In this document: positions 22,413 to 29,332 of the stretch, in pieces | Numbering within the stretch: the stretch's first letter is position 1 | Layout of the letters: each line of letters begins with the position of its first letter | NCBI GenBank assembly: GCA_958348565.1 | Contig: CATVZP010000017.1 | Coordinates: 1 to 29,332, forward strand | Direction: 5' to 3' | Length of the DNA: 29,332 nucleotides | Source of the DNA: an uncultured Collinsella sp. | GTDB taxonomy: Bacteria; Actinomycetota; Coriobacteriia; Coriobacteriales; Coriobacteriaceae | The notes under the pieces: generated by a model | Told to the model about the DNA's origin: nothing | The model's database searches: none | The model's input: the letters and a program-made list of their open reading frames with translations, nothing else | Translations under genes and position numbers: made by a program

Positions 22413-23408
22413 CTACTCCGCTTCTCCGTCTTGTACTAAATCGTCTAAATCAAACACGCGCTCAACTTCGACTCGCGTGGGAATCGACTGCTGAGCGCCC
22501 AGGCGCGACACCGTCACTGCCGAGGCGCGAGCACCCGCGGCCATGCACTCAAAGAGCGGCAAGCCCTCTAGGCGAGCCGCCGCCAACGCGCCGATAAACG
22601 TATCGCCGGCGGCCGTGGTATCGACTACCGTGCTCGGAAGCGCCGGCATGCGCAGCAGCTCACCACCATCGCCGAGCGTAACCGAGCCGGCGCCGCCCAA
22701 CGTGATGACCGCAGTTCCGGCACCCTTGGCGAGCAGGGCATTGAGCGCCGCGATGCAGCTCGCATCATCCGCGGGCAAGATGCCCGTCAGCACCTGGCAT
22801 TCGGTCTCGTTGGGACAAACCAGGTCGACCGCAGGCCAGGCCTCCGCAGGCAACTCGCAGGCAGGCGCTGGATTAAAGACCGTATAGAATCCCAGCTCGT
22901 GAGCGCAAACAAGCGCCGCGGCCGTCGCCATCAGATCGCATTCGCCCTGGGCGATAAAGACGCTTCCGGCAGCCGGGGCGATCTCGTTGGCATCGCCGTC
23001 GAGATCATCGGCCACCAGACGTCTCAGCGCGTGAGCAACGTCCTCACCCGTAAGCGCGTGGTTGGCGCCCGGCGACAGCACGATGCGGTTGTCGCTCTCG
23101 CAGCGAATGATAGTCGCGGTACCGGTCTCCACGTCATCGCGACGTGCCACGAACTCAACGCCCACGCCGGCATCCTGAAGCCCCGCCACGAGCACATCGC
23201 CAAACGCATCGCGCCCGACCGCGCCGATCATGCACGTGCGCGCGCCCATGCGCGCAGCTGCCACGACCTGGTTGGCACCCTTACCACCGGCGTTGGTGAT
23301 AAAACCGCTGCCACCGACGGTCTCACCCGCGCGCGGCATGCGCTCGCACGCCACCGAAAGGTCCATGTTCATGCTGCCGAACACCGCAACGATGCCGCGA
23401 TCTGCCAT
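22413..23408 (-). CDS. rbsK: Ribokinase (PfkB family)
   Basis: A 331-residue PfkB-family sugar kinase. It begins VAVFGSMNMDLSVACERMP and shows the ribokinase signature NAGGKGANQVVAAARMG and the C-terminal DTTAAGDTFIGALAAA, whose Asp is the catalytic base. The pattern is closest to ribokinase, which makes ribose 5-phosphate; deoxyribokinase is a weaker alternative. ATG 23408 has GGAGG in front; the longer frame to 23441 is unlikely. The nucleoside hydrolase follows immediately, so the unit is best read as a nucleoside salvage operon. A sigma-70 promoter with an overlapping palindrome lies at 23472-23501. Confidence 0.88.
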   Translation of the reverse strand: MADRGIVAVFGSMNMDLSVACERMPRAGETVGGSGFITNAGGKGANQVVAAARMGARTCMIGAVGRDAFGDVLVAGLQDAGVGVEFVARRDDVETGTATIIRCESDNRIVLSPGANHALTGEDVAHALRRLVADDLDGDANEIAPAAGSVFIAQGECDLMATAAALVCAHELGFYTVFNPAPACELPAEAWPAVDLVCPNETECQVLTGILPADDASCIAALNALLAKGAGTAVITLGGAGSVTLGDGGELLRMPALPSTVVDTTAAGDTFIGALAAARLEGLPLFECMAAGARASAVTVSRLGAQQSIPTRVEVERVFDLDDLVQDGEAE

Positions 23409-23471
23409 GGGAACCTCCTCATCTGCGGGCCTTATGCCCACCGTCGGCCGTCGATCGTGCGCCCTCGCACC

Positions 23472-23501
23472 TCTATAACTTTAGTTCACTTTGATGTGAA
23501 C
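23472..23501 (-). promoter_or_regulatory. Promoter and operator of the ribokinase operon
   Basis: On the minus strand TTCACA (23500-23495) and TATAGA (23477-23472) are exactly 17 bases apart. The perfect palindrome GTTCAC-6-GTGAAC (23484-23501) covers the -35 and spacer, a classic repressor position. Confidence 0.6.
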
Positions 23502-23594
23502 GCGCCCTTGAGGTTGCGCCAGCAGCAAGCATTCACAGGAGCAGGCAGCTACAATGAATATGTGCTGATTATTCTCGTCATTGGATGATGTTTT

Positions 23595-25811
23595 ATGGAA
23601 CAATTCCCACCATCGAGCCCACGCGGTCCGCGCCGCGCGCCCGATAACCAGGCACCGCACGAACGCCCACGCGCCGACCGCCGCGCCGGCGAATCGCGAC
23701 GCGGCCTGGTCTCGCATCGAACGCCCACCAACAAGGACGCCCACACTAACAGCGCCGCAAAAGAACAGGCGCCTGCTCGTCCCAAATCTCGCTATATCCC
23801 CGCCCTCGACGGTCTGCGCACGCTCGCCGTCGTCGCGGTGGTGCTCTATCACCTCAACCTCACGTGGGCTCAGGGCGGCCTGCTCGGCGTTACGATCTTC
23901 TTTGTACTTTCGGGCTATCTGATCACGCGCTTGCTGCTCAACGAAGTCGCTAAGACCGGCCGCATCGACCTTAAGAGCTTCTGGATTCGCCGCATCCGTC
24001 GCCTGGTCCCCGCCGTGGTAACGGTAGTGTTCGTGACCTGCGCGCTGTGTACCATCTTTAACCACGTGATGCTCACCAAGATGCGCCCTGACATCCTGCC
24101 GTCGCTGCTGTTCTTCAACAACTGGTGGCAGATTGCCCAAAACGTCTCGTACTTCAATGCTCTGGGCGACCCCTCGCCGCTCACGCACTTTTGGTCGCTT
24201 GCCATCGAGGAACAGTTCTACCTGATTTGGCCGCCACTGCTGTTTGCCATGGTATCCATGCATGTGAGCAAGCCCAACACGCGCCGCGTGGTTCTGGGCC
24301 TTGCCGCGGTATCTGCCCTCGCCATGATGGTGCTTTACAACCCTGCCGCCGACCCCAGCCGCGTGTACTACGGCACCGACACCCGCGTGTTCTCGCTGCT
24401 ACTGGGTGCCTGGTTGGCCTTTATCCCCGATCGCGACCTGGCGCCGGTGCGTCTCGCACATCGTTTGGGGCTCAATCGCCTGGCTGGTGCCGCCAAGCAC
24501 GGCAAGAACGCCGAGGGCAAGCCTGGCGAGAAGGCCGACGAATCAGCCGAGACCGCCCCGGCACAGCCGAGCGCCCTCGTGCGCTTTTGGTCCTCGCCCG
24601 CATCCATCGATGTGTTGGGCGTCGTGGGCCTGGTTGGCCTTGCCGCCATGGTCGCGCTCACCAACGGCTATACCGCGTTCCAGTATCGCGGCGGCACGCT
24701 GTTATGCTCCATCCTCACGCTCATGGTCATCGCGGCCTGCGTGCAGCCCCAGGGAATGGTTGCCCGTGCGCTGTCCGCCGAGCCGCTCGTGTGGGTTGGC
24801 AAGCGCTCGTACAGCATCTACCTGTGGCACTATCCGCTGCTGTTGCTCATGAACCCGGTCGCCAACATCAACGATACGCCCTGGTGGCAGTACATCTTGC
24901 AGGTACTTGTGGTAGTCGCCGTAGCCGAGTGCTCTTATCGCTTTATCGAAACGCCGTTTAGGAAGGGCGCCTTCGGCCGCACCGTCACCGAATTCCGCAA
25001 TGGAACCACCACACCCGCCAACTGGGCACGCGCGCACGTCCCTGTCTGCGCAGCCTGCGCTATCGTGTTGGTCGTCGCGCTGGGCGGCCTGATCTTTGTG
25101 CCCGAGACGTCCGCGCTGAGCGGCGAGGGCGCCGAAGTTCTGAACAAGGAAGCCAAAAACACCGCGCCCACCGACCAGCAGGCGGCCGATGACACCGACA
25201 AGGACAACGACGGCTTCCCCGATGGCTCCTACGACCTGTTGATGATCGGTGACTCCGTGTCGCTGCGCGCCGTTGATTCCTTTGACGGCGTGTTCCCGCA
25301 CAGCCATATCGATGCCGAAAAGGGCCGCCAGTTTGATGCGGGCCGCGCGACATTTGAGGGCTATATCCAGCAGAACCTTGCCGGCAAGATCGTGGTCTTT
25401 GCCCTGGGCACCAACGGTTTGGTAACGGACGCCCAGGTCGATGCGATCATGGCCGACGCTGGCGAGCAGCGTATTGTCGTGTTTGTAAACACGCGTAGCC
25501 CGCAGCCGTGGGTCGGGTCCACGAACCAGGCCATCGCCAACGCCGCAACGCGCTACAAGAATGTACGCGTTATCGACTGGTACGGGTACAGCGCCAACCG
25601 CAACGACCTGTTTGACGGCGACGGCACGCACCTGTCGACTACCGGCGTGACCGAGTACCTCAACCTGATCCACGATGCAGTCAAGAAAGACCTGCCCGTG
25701 CACCCCGAGGACCACGTCAACGATCCGCAGCCGGCAGCCGTCAAGTCCGCCGCCGACGCACTCGTCAATGCCCTCGCCTACAAGCCACACAAGCTGGGCA
25801 CCGACAAGTAA
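23595..25811 (+). CDS. OatA-type acyltransferase with SGNH domain
   Basis: A 738-residue membrane O-acetyltransferase. After a polar, proline- and arginine-rich N-terminal tail of about 70 residues, the acyltransferase-3 domain begins with YIPALDGLRTLAVVAVVLYH, carrying the conserved Arg and His. It has about ten membrane helices to residue 500. An Ala/Glu/Lys-rich loop near 290-320 interrupts it. A linker leads to the extracellular SGNH domain with catalytic Ser554 (IGDS) and the D676-GT-H679 pair. This matches OatA-like enzymes that acetylate peptidoglycan or another surface glycan (family knowledge); the substrate here is inferred. The ATG at 23595 lacks a clear ribosome site. TACAAT at 23550 may be the -10 of its promoter. 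Confidence 0.88.
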   Translation: MEQFPPSSPRGPRRAPDNQAPHERPRADRRAGESRRGLVSHRTPTNKDAHTNSAAKEQAPARPKSRYIPALDGLRTLAVVAVVLYHLNLTWAQGGLLGVTIFFVLSGYLITRLLLNEVAKTGRIDLKSFWIRRIRRLVPAVVTVVFVTCALCTIFNHVMLTKMRPDILPSLLFFNNWWQIAQNVSYFNALGDPSPLTHFWSLAIEEQFYLIWPPLLFAMVSMHVSKPNTRRVVLGLAAVSALAMMVLYNPAADPSRVYYGTDTRVFSLLLGAWLAFIPDRDLAPVRLAHRLGLNRLAGAAKHGKNAEGKPGEKADESAETAPAQPSALVRFWSSPASIDVLGVVGLVGLAAMVALTNGYTAFQYRGGTLLCSILTLMVIAACVQPQGMVARALSAEPLVWVGKRSYSIYLWHYPLLLLMNPVANINDTPWWQYILQVLVVVAVAECSYRFIETPFRKGAFGRTVTEFRNGTTTPANWARAHVPVCAACAIVLVVALGGLIFVPETSALSGEGAEVLNKEAKNTAPTDQQAADDTDKDNDGFPDGSYDLLMIGDSVSLRAVDSFDGVFPHSHIDAEKGRQFDAGRATFEGYIQQNLAGKIVVFALGTNGLVTDAQVDAIMADAGEQRIVVFVNTRSPQPWVGSTNQAIANAATRYKNVRVIDWYGYSANRNDLFDGDGTHLSTTGVTEYLNLIHDAVKKDLPVHPEDHVNDPQPAAVKSAADALVNALAYKPHKLGTDK

Positions 25812-25835
25812 CGCGCAGCCAAATCTGCTTACACC

Positions 25836-25871
25836 CGCAGGGGGCGTCGGCCACGGCCGACGCCCCCTGCG
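25836..25871 (+). terminator. Stem-loop after the acyltransferase gene
   Basis: A 17-bp perfect stem (25836-25852 with 25855-25871), very GC-rich, 25 bases after the stop. The T run is missing, so its strength as an intrinsic terminator is uncertain. Confidence 0.55.
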
Positions 25872-26180
25872 GCAGTTAGGGACACTCCTTTTGCACCAGC
25901 ACCCGGAAGCACTCCTGGCGCAGCCAATGAAGACCTCTACGGATGAATTCCAAGCCGCTCCGCCCCTCCAGACATCGTTTCCGTGCCTCGCGCCTGCCCC
26001 AAACAATCAAAACAAGCCCTTTTCGCCGCGACCTCAAAGGTCTGTGGGCAAAAAGGGACAAATTTGAGTACTGTTACCATTTTAGTAGCAGGCAAAACCA
26101 CCCAAAATGACGTTCGGGCGACCCCTATAGCCCCCTAAAGCAGCCAACCTGACTGGTTTAAGGCGTATTGAAGCCAATTT

Positions 26181-26210
26181 TAATGAACATACTATAGGTT
26201 ATGTTCATTA
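26181..26210. repeat. AT-rich inverted repeat
   Basis: TAATGAACATA and TATGTTCATTA, perfect 11-bp arms with an eight-base spacer, followed by TCTTTTT on the + strand. It could be an operator, a weak terminator or the end of a small element. Confidence 0.6.
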
Positions 26211-26303
26211 TCTTTTTGGATGTAAATGCTATTCAATTAGCAACAGTACTCATATTTGGCATTTTTTGCCCACCGCCATATAACTAACGCCCTATAGCAG
26301 ACG

Positions 26304-26336
26304 AAAAACAGGCCGCAGCCCATCGCTGCGGCCTGT
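26304..26336 (-). terminator. Terminator of the NRAMP-related transporter gene
   Basis: On the minus strand a perfect 12-bp stem (26336-26325 with 26319-26308) with a five-base loop is followed by five T residues (26308-26304). Confidence 0.9.
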
Positions 26337-26355
26337 TCGGAAGCAAAAGCGGGCG

Positions 26356-27618
26356 TTAAGCGCTGTAGCCCATCGCCTGCAGGACAAACATGACAACCGT
26401 CAGCACCGTAATCACGCCGATAGTCGCCCAAGTGAGCACGTTCCATACGCGGCCGTTGCGGTTGGCGCCCATAATGTGGCGATCCGCCGCGATAACCACC
26501 TGGAATACCAAGACTACGGGCAGCAGCACGCCGTTGATGACCTGCGAGGTCATCATAATCTGGAACAAATCGACGCCAGGCATGAGCACCAACACGGCAG
26601 AAATGCCGATGATGGCCGTAATGATGCCGCGGTAAACCGGGGCTTCGTCCCAGCTGCGATCGGCGCCGCGCTCCCAGCCAAATGCCTCGCAGATAGCGCT
26701 CGACGTAACGCCCGGCAGCACGCAGGCAGCCAAGAAGCTCGCCGCGACCAGGCCCGAGGCAAACAGTACCGTGGACCACTGGCCCGCGATGGGCTCCAGC
26801 GCGCGGGCGGCATCGGCGGCATCGCTAATCTGAATACCCGCCGGGAACAGCACCGTACCGGTCGTGATGATAATGAAGCCCGCAATGATATCAGCAGCGA
26901 TCGAACCGCTCACGGTATCAATACGCTGCAGCACGATGTCGTCCTCGCCCGCATTCTTATCGACCACGTTGTTCTGAGCCAAGAAGATCATCCATGGTGC
27001 GATGGTGGTACCGATTGTTGCGACCACGAGCGACACGTAGCTGGGATCGTTCTGAATATTGGGGACGACCAAGTCGACCGCGACCTCGCCCCAGTTGGGG
27101 CCAGCCATAAACGCGGCGACAATGTAGGTCACGAACACGCAGCTTACCAGCAGCAAAATCTTCTCGATGCGCTGGAAACTACCCGACATGGTAAGCATCC
27201 ACACCAGCAGCGCCACGAGCGGCACCGAGATGCTCGCCGGAACGCCAAACAGAGCAAGGCCACTCGCGATACCCGCGAACTCCGAGATGGTCACCGCCGT
27301 ATTGGCGATCAACAGCGCCGCCATGGCCAGCACGCTCTTGCGCACGCCAAAGCGCTCGCGAATGAGCGACGCCAGGCCCTTACCCGTGACGCATCCGCAG
27401 CGCGCCGCGGTCTCCTGCGTCACGACAAGCAGCACGGTCATGACGGGAAGCATCCAGAGCATCTTATAGCCATAGCTGGCGCCCGCGCTGGAATACGTGG
27501 CGATGCCGCCGGCGTCATTGCCCGAAAGCGCCGCCAGAAGACCGGGGCCCATGGCGCCAAAGATGGCCGCGATGGTCAGCTTTTGCTTGGTGCTCGGCTT
27601 TTGCTTCGTATTTTGCAC
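26356..27618 (-). CDS. NRAMP-related divalent metal transporter
   Basis: A 420-residue SLC11/NRAMP-fold transporter with about eleven membrane helices. The first helix reads GPGLLAALSGNDAGGIATYS: the metal-binding DPGN of classic Mn/Fe NRAMPs is DAGG here (Asp35, Gly38). In helix 6 the usual MPH is replaced by A-P-W (207-209, in GTTIAPW). Loss of the Met thioether ligand is typical of NRAMP-related magnesium transporters, described from the coriobacterium Eggerthella lenta (family knowledge; not checked residue by residue). The start is GTG 27618 behind AGGTGG, eight bases after the stop of the MgtE-like gene; the longer frame to 27795 overlaps that gene. Magnesium is the likely substrate, by motif and by neighbour. 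Confidence 0.85.
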   Translation of the reverse strand: MQNTKQKPSTKQKLTIAAIFGAMGPGLLAALSGNDAGGIATYSSAGASYGYKMLWMLPVMTVLLVVTQETAARCGCVTGKGLASLIRERFGVRKSVLAMAALLIANTAVTISEFAGIASGLALFGVPASISVPLVALLVWMLTMSGSFQRIEKILLLVSCVFVTYIVAAFMAGPNWGEVAVDLVVPNIQNDPSYVSLVVATIGTTIAPWMIFLAQNNVVDKNAGEDDIVLQRIDTVSGSIAADIIAGFIIITTGTVLFPAGIQISDAADAARALEPIAGQWSTVLFASGLVAASFLAACVLPGVTSSAICEAFGWERGADRSWDEAPVYRGIITAIIGISAVLVLMPGVDLFQIMMTSQVINGVLLPVVLVFQVVIAADRHIMGANRNGRVWNVLTWATIGVITVLTVVMFVLQAMGYSA

Positions 27619-27626
27619 GCGACCAC

Positions 27627-29332
27627 CTACCCCATGACCGACATGGTGAGCAGCACCGCGGCGATGCAGTACGCCACACACGAGATCATGACGGCGATGA
27701 CGTTCATGGCGGTGCCCGACGTGTTGAGGTCGTGCTCGTCGCGCCAGAACAGCACCATCAGATAAATCACAGCGCTCATGTTGCCAACCAGGCAAATGAC
27801 GGCAGCGATATTAAAGCAGCCGGTAAAGAGCTGCTCCTCAAACATAGTGGCATCGGGGAACGCGGCGGTGCGCACCAGCTGCGCGCACAGGTAGGTCACG
27901 AGTGACAGGATCAGGCCCATACCCGTGCTCTGGAAGAAGAATCCCAGGTACGGTTTGGGCTCGTCGTCGTGACCGTCGTACTCGAGGAAGTAATTCTTGA
28001 CGAACGACACCATGCGCGAGGCAGCCAGCAGCACGAGCGGCATGGCGCACATGGGGAACACCACCAGATGCGCGGAGCCCAGCGCAGTCCCCAGCACGGT
28101 CGCCATAATGCACGAGGCGATGCCCCACACGACGACCCAGTACTGACGATGCACGAACCAGCTGAGCACGTTCGTCGAGTCGTCCGACGCGCTATCGCCC
28201 GAGCCGACACCGGCGATCTGCAGGTCCTCCTGATGCTCCTCGGCGATAACGTCCATGGCGTCGTCGAAGGTCACGATACCCAGGATATGACGGTTCTCGT
28301 CGCAGACAGGGATGGCAACCAGGTCGTACTTGGTCATCTCGTCCGTTACGTCTTCCTGGTCCTCGTCGGGCGACACGTAGACCAGATCACGATAGGCGAG
28401 CTGGCCCAGCGTGGCGTCGCGGTCGGCCACGATCAGCGTGCGCAGCGAAAGCACGCCCGTCAGCATGCCACTCGGATCCTCGGTATAGACGTAATAGACG
28501 CTCTCAAAGTCCTCGTCGAGTTTGCGAATCGCCTCGATGGCATCGCCGACCGTCGCCGTGGCGGGCAGCGAGACAAACTCCGAGGTCATGATGCGGCCGG
28601 CGGTGTTGTCCTCGTAGCCCAGCAGATTACGAATCGCCTTCTCCTCCTTGACGCCCATCAGGCGCAGGAGCTTCTCGGCCTTCTCATAATCGAGCTCGTC
28701 GATCAGGTCGGCAGCGTCGTCCGGGTCCATCATGGCCAGCATCGACGATGCGTCGGTATCGGACAGGCCCTCGAGCATCTCGGTCATGAGCTCGTCGTCA
28801 TCGAACTCCGAGATGGCCTCGGCGGCCTGTGCCGTATCGAGCTGCGCGAACACCTGCGCACGCAGGCGCGGGTCGAGCTGCTCGATGATGTCAGCGATGT
28901 CGGCAGGATGCAGCTCGCCAAGCGTCTTGTGCGACACCGAGAGCTGGATGTTCTTAGTCGAGCGATCGAGCAGGTCCATGTAAGACCAGGCGATAATGTC
29001 CTCGCTGAGCGGCTTGCCCAGGTGCTTCATAAAGCCCTCGACGACATGCTCGAGCGTGGGGCTGATCGCGCGCAGCAAACCGCGGGCGCCAACTTCGGCA
29101 CCCAGCAGGCGCAGCTGATTTTCGCCCGACATGGAGAACTTAATGTCGTTGACGCGCACGACCTTCATGCCCTGCGTATCGACAATCTGCTTGTTGAGCA
29201 CGTCGCGAGCAAGCAAGAGTTCGGTCGGCTGCAAGTACGAAAAACGGATTTCGGTGGCCGACGTCTTAAGGTGTACGCCCGTCTCGTCGATACGGTCGAC
29301 CCATTTGCGCCAGCTGATCATAAACGGCGTCT
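27627..29332 (-). CDS. MgtE-like CBS-domain membrane protein, 5' end cut
   Basis: At least 564 residues, with the 5' end beyond the window: codons stay open through 29332 and the start of a PRC-barrel-like domain is missing. After this come an MgtE N-domain with repeated helical pairs (LDPRLRAQVFAQLD, MDPDDAADLIDELD) and two CBS domains (about 240-360). Five membrane helices make up the last 170 residues. In MgtE channels the N- and CBS domains sense Mg2+. The membrane part here lacks the usual glycine/asparagine-rich pore signature, which leaves open whether it conducts Mg2+ itself or regulates the NRAMP-related transporter encoded eight bases downstream. An ATG at 29321 is present but is probably internal. 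Confidence 0.82.
   Translation of the reverse strand, partial: TPFMISWRKWVDRIDETGVHLKTSATEIRFSYLQPTELLLARDVLNKQIVDTQGMKVVRVNDIKFSMSGENQLRLLGAEVGARGLLRAISPTLEHVVEGFMKHLGKPLSEDIIAWSYMDLLDRSTKNIQLSVSHKTLGELHPADIADIIEQLDPRLRAQVFAQLDTAQAAEAISEFDDDELMTEMLEGLSDTDASSMLAMMDPDDAADLIDELDYEKAEKLLRLMGVKEEKAIRNLLGYEDNTAGRIMTSEFVSLPATATVGDAIEAIRKLDEDFESVYYVYTEDPSGMLTGVLSLRTLIVADRDATLGQLAYRDLVYVSPDEDQEDVTDEMTKYDLVAIPVCDENRHILGIVTFDDAMDVIAEEHQEDLQIAGVGSGDSASDDSTNVLSWFVHRQYWVVVWGIASCIMATVLGTALGSAHLVVFPMCAMPLVLLAASRMVSFVKNYFLEYDGHDDEPKPYLGFFFQSTGMGLILSLVTYLCAQLVRTAAFPDATMFEEQLFTGCFNIAAVICLVGNMSAVIYLMVLFWRDEHDLNTSGTAMNVIAVMISCVAYCIAAVLLTMSVMG

Larger units (their letters stand above)
25812..26355. other. 544-base intergenic region, AT-rich in its second half
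   Basis: No gene is supported. It holds a 17-bp GC stem-loop (25836-25871), a middle stretch without recognised content, an AT-rich part (about 26060-26300) with an 11-bp perfect inverted repeat, and the terminator of the NRAMP gene (26304-26336). The AT-rich segment differs sharply from the surroundings. Confidence 0.6.

Noticed and set aside
25876..26061. A 61-codon minus-strand frame in the intergenic region
   Set aside because: No ribosome site, no recognisable domain, and a composition unlike the neighbouring genes.

Overview
The window looks like chromosomal DNA of a high-GC, gut-associated actinobacterium, most likely class Coriobacteriia and perhaps Collinsella. This is an inference. 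It rests on strong G/C preference at third codon positions, clear purine-rich ribosome binding sites, the gene set (luxS, a 6-phospho-beta-glucosidase, split transketolase, NRAMP-related and MgtE-like proteins) and many short palindromic intergenic repeats. No rRNA, tRNA, CRISPR array, transposase, integrase or phage gene was recognised. Confident coding sequence covers most of the window.

Layout. (1) 234-1745 (+): a DUF1593 / Sde182-type protein with a nucleoside-hydrolase-like fold. (2) 2025-6322 (+): four co-directional genes, namely a DUF4428 zinc-finger protein, a two-zinc-ribbon membrane protein, an SPFH protein with zinc-ribbon tail, and a lipoprotein. The middle part resembles the Bacillus ydjGHI-type envelope-stress cluster. 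(3) 10428-6432 (-): a three-gene signalling operon with 4-bp overlaps: a multi-pass membrane protein with a degenerate kinase-like tail, a histidine kinase and a LuxR-type response regulator. (4) 11998-10568 (-): a GH1 6-phospho-beta-glucosidase with its own promoter. (5) 12140-13700: an ATPase gene between two copies of a roughly 120-bp segment that contains the 3' end of a DUF4867 gene plus a palindromic repeat; the intact DUF4867 gene follows, then luxS.

(6) 21215-15111 (-): a LacI-type regulator and, downstream, an operon for an L-fucose/L-arabinose-isomerase-family protein, the two halves of a split transketolase and an FGGY kinase with glycerol-kinase-like substrate residues. This gene set matches the transketolase route for D-apiose and is the strongest metabolic lead. 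(7) 23408-21434 (-): ribokinase and nucleoside hydrolase, coupled, which together would turn nucleosides into ribose 5-phosphate, a transketolase substrate. (8) 23595-25811 (+): an OatA-type acyltransferase with SGNH domain. (9) 29332-26356 (-): an MgtE-like CBS protein, cut by the window end, and an NRAMP-related transporter whose metal-site motifs differ from those of manganese/iron NRAMPs.

The most unusual features are the ATPase island with its three palindromes of identical 25-nt spacing, the possible apiose operon with a large hairpin before its kinase gene, and the non-canonical membrane and metal-site motifs of the MgtE-like/NRAMP pair. All statements come from reading the sequence; no database search was possible.
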